The notes under the pieces: model-generated | Databases searched by the model: none | Told to the model about the DNA's origin: nothing | The model's input: only the letters and a program-made list of their open reading frames with translations | Program-made: the position numbers and the translations under genes | Source: BM520 sp964594665 | Lineage (GTDB): Bacteria; Bacteroidota; Bacteroidia; Bacteroidales; BM520 | Direction of reading: 5' to 3' | Assembly: GCA_964594665.1 (NCBI GenBank) | Contig: CAZQNY010000011.1 | Coordinates: 1 to 50,598, forward strand | DNA length: 50,598 bases | In this document: positions 49,377 to 50,598 of the stretch, in pieces | Numbering within the stretch: position 1 is the first letter of the stretch | Layout: each line of letters opens with the position of its first letter

Positions 49377-50507
49377 TTAATCTTGAATAATGACCTTTCT
49401 TGTTTCTATATCACCATCTTTCATTATGAATTTTAGGATATAAATTCCATTGTTTAAGTCTGTTGCGGAAATAGAGTGATTTTCTATATTAAATATTCTT
49501 TTTCCATGAATATCAATAATCTCAACTGAATTAATCTCCCTTGTAGTTTCAATGAACAGCTTATCTGTCACAGGATTTGGATATACATTAATGTTATCAT
49601 CTGATATAGAGTGATTAATACCGGTATTCACACCATCCCATCCTGCAATTCTTGCCCAGAGATACCAGCAGGCGATTCCTTTCTTAACACAGTTGAGGCT
49701 TACGCTGTGAGCGCAGGAGGAACAATGTTGTGAAATTTGCTCCAACTCTTCTCCCTGATGAGAATTAAGCCAATCCCAGGCCCAGTTTTTTGAGCCAAAT
49801 GTGGGATGGGTGTAGTTGCACTCATCTGTGGCATAGTAGGTTTGAAAGTTGGTGTCTGCTTCGGGAGAGTACTTCTCAATATCCGCAAAGTCAAATAATA
49901 CTTTATTGTTATCAATACAATAGTCACGGATCTGTTGGTTGGCGTTGTAAAGGCTTCCTCCGATACCGCTACCTTCAAGATGCCCGGTCATATATACGAA
50001 AGTTACATCAGGATAATCTGTTTCCAACTGCTCCATAGGTTGCAGGTAGTGAGAGTTGAGGTTGACACCATTCACCTGACCGCACCACGACCAGATGATT
50101 ACATTGCAATCCGGAAAAAGTTCCAGGTACTCTCTTGTCTCATCGTCCCAGCCGGTGTAGCCGCAATCATGATCCAGGTAACCGTCTCCATAGCCATCAC
50201 CCTCAAAAAGGTGCAGTTTCCCTTCACCTCCGTCATGACTCCAGTCGTAGAGCCCGCTGTCATAATAGGACTCCAAAGCATTCATTCCCGATGTCAGTTG
50301 ACTCCCGTGACTGGTGTGCCCGTAACCAATCCAGAGATTCTCTTTTGCAGCATCAATCCATTCCACCGGAACCGACTCCAGGTTGATGCAAGTATGGTCA
50401 ATGATTAGAGGTTCCTGTGCCGTTGCCCTGTCCGCGAAAGCGAAAAGGAATAATAATGTAAAAATGAAAAGCACAGCAAGTCGTGGAAGGAGTGTTGTTT
50501 TTCTCAT
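49377..50507 (-). CDS. Secreted protein of unknown function with YGHTSHGSQ motif and T9SS type A sorting domain
   Basis: The 376-residue protein has a signal peptide (ending RATAQ), an N-terminal domain (about 30-285) with LWIGYGHTSHGSQLTSGM, VIIWSWCGQVNG, FVYMTGHLEG and FDFADIEKYSP, a short Cys-rich segment (CSSCAHSVSLNCVKKGIACW), and a T9SS type A tail (INVYPNPVTDKLFIE to KVIIQD). The Ser/Trp-Cys/Gly-His spacing recalls SGNH-like esterases, but the order does not fit well, so I assign no activity. I recall similar sequences as uncharacterised secreted proteins. The frame reaches a GTG at 50564, but ATG 50507 gives a normal signal peptide and fits the promoter. Confidence 0.82.
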   Translation of the reverse strand: MRKTTLLPRLAVLFIFTLLFLFAFADRATAQEPLIIDHTCINLESVPVEWIDAAKENLWIGYGHTSHGSQLTSGMNALESYYDSGLYDWSHDGGEGKLHLFEGDGYGDGYLDHDCGYTGWDDETREYLELFPDCNVIIWSWCGQVNGVNLNSHYLQPMEQLETDYPDVTFVYMTGHLEGSGIGGSLYNANQQIRDYCIDNNKVLFDFADIEKYSPEADTNFQTYYATDECNYTHPTFGSKNWAWDWLNSHQGEELEQISQHCSSCAHSVSLNCVKKGIACWYLWARIAGWDGVNTGINHSISDDNINVYPNPVTDKLFIETTREINSVEIIDIHGKRIFNIENHSISATDLNNGIYILKFIMKDGDIETRKVIIQD

Positions 50508-50537
50508 AATGATGATGGTTAAATGATTATTCGGATT

Positions 50538-50572
50538 CAAAGATAGGAATAAAAAAATAGCCACATCACAAA
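50538..50572 (-). promoter_or_regulatory. Candidate promoter of the YGHTSHGSQ protein gene
   Basis: On the minus strand TTTG (50572-50569), 23 bases, TATCTTTG (50545-50538). The -7 element is a full match; the spacing is 3 longer than usual. Leader of about 25-30 bases. Confidence 0.5.
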
Positions 50573-50598
50573 TAAAACCTGTTAAGGGTTTCGTCTCA

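Overview
The window reads as chromosomal DNA of a member of the Bacteroidota, most likely Bacteroidia and probably a free-living or marine type. Evidence: Bacteroidota-style promoters (TTG or TTTG, about 20 bp, then TAnnTTTG), a fused SecDF, the purM-prfA-pyrF gene order, a TonB-dependent receptor paired with a DUF4249 lipoprotein, secreted proteins with type IX secretion (T9SS) type A sorting tails, and a PorE-like OmpA protein. Gene density is high. I see no rRNA, tRNA, insertion sequence, integrase, phage gene or CRISPR array.

Layout. (1) 1-359: 3' part of an unrecognised small gene. (2) 542-7903, minus: tatA, a PorE-like OmpA/TPR/propeller protein, purM, prfA, pyrF and malic enzyme, closely packed. 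(3) 8037-11213, minus: secDF with its own promoter and terminator. (4) 11361-15491, plus: an FG-GAP T9SS cargo protein and an M14 carboxypeptidase. (5) 15488-20735, minus: lpd, rfbC, uvrA and a small retropepsin-like protease, separated by 10-11 bp or overlapping. (6) 21101-28249, minus: LVIVD lipoprotein and small barrel; Amt ammonium transporter and TorF-like porin; a NarL/NarX-type two-component pair; a small secreted carboxypeptidase-regulatory-fold protein. (7) 28509-33826, plus: a five-gene operon with a LolA-like periplasmic protein, two FtsX/LolC-type permeases, a LolD/MacB-type ATPase and an outer-membrane barrel. (8) 33829-41885, minus: Na/Pi cotransporter, a periplasmic-binding-domain histidine kinase, an alpha/beta-hydrolase that has lost its nucleophile, DUF4249 lipoprotein and TonB-dependent receptor. 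(9) 42056-50507: gcvP, rubrerythrin, an SLC45-like MFS transporter, and two T9SS cargo proteins.

How the parts fit. Much of the window concerns the envelope: protein export across the inner membrane (SecDF, TatA), T9SS-related secretion (PorE-like protein and at least three cargo proteins), nutrient uptake (TonB receptor, Amt, Na/Pi, MFS) and two membrane sensor kinases. The best candidate for an under-described system is the 28509-33826 operon. It resembles a Lol-type lipid or lipoprotein shuttle that carries its own outer-membrane barrel, and one permease has an inserted segment of about 70 residues in its periplasmic domain.

Other unusual points are a retropepsin-like domain without its catalytic DTG fused to the PorE-like protein, an overlapping promoter and terminator that predicts a nearly leaderless mRNA for the dead hydrolase, and intergenic palindromes, two of which share a nested 21-bp direct repeat. 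All functions are inferred from sequence motifs by eye; no database search was run.
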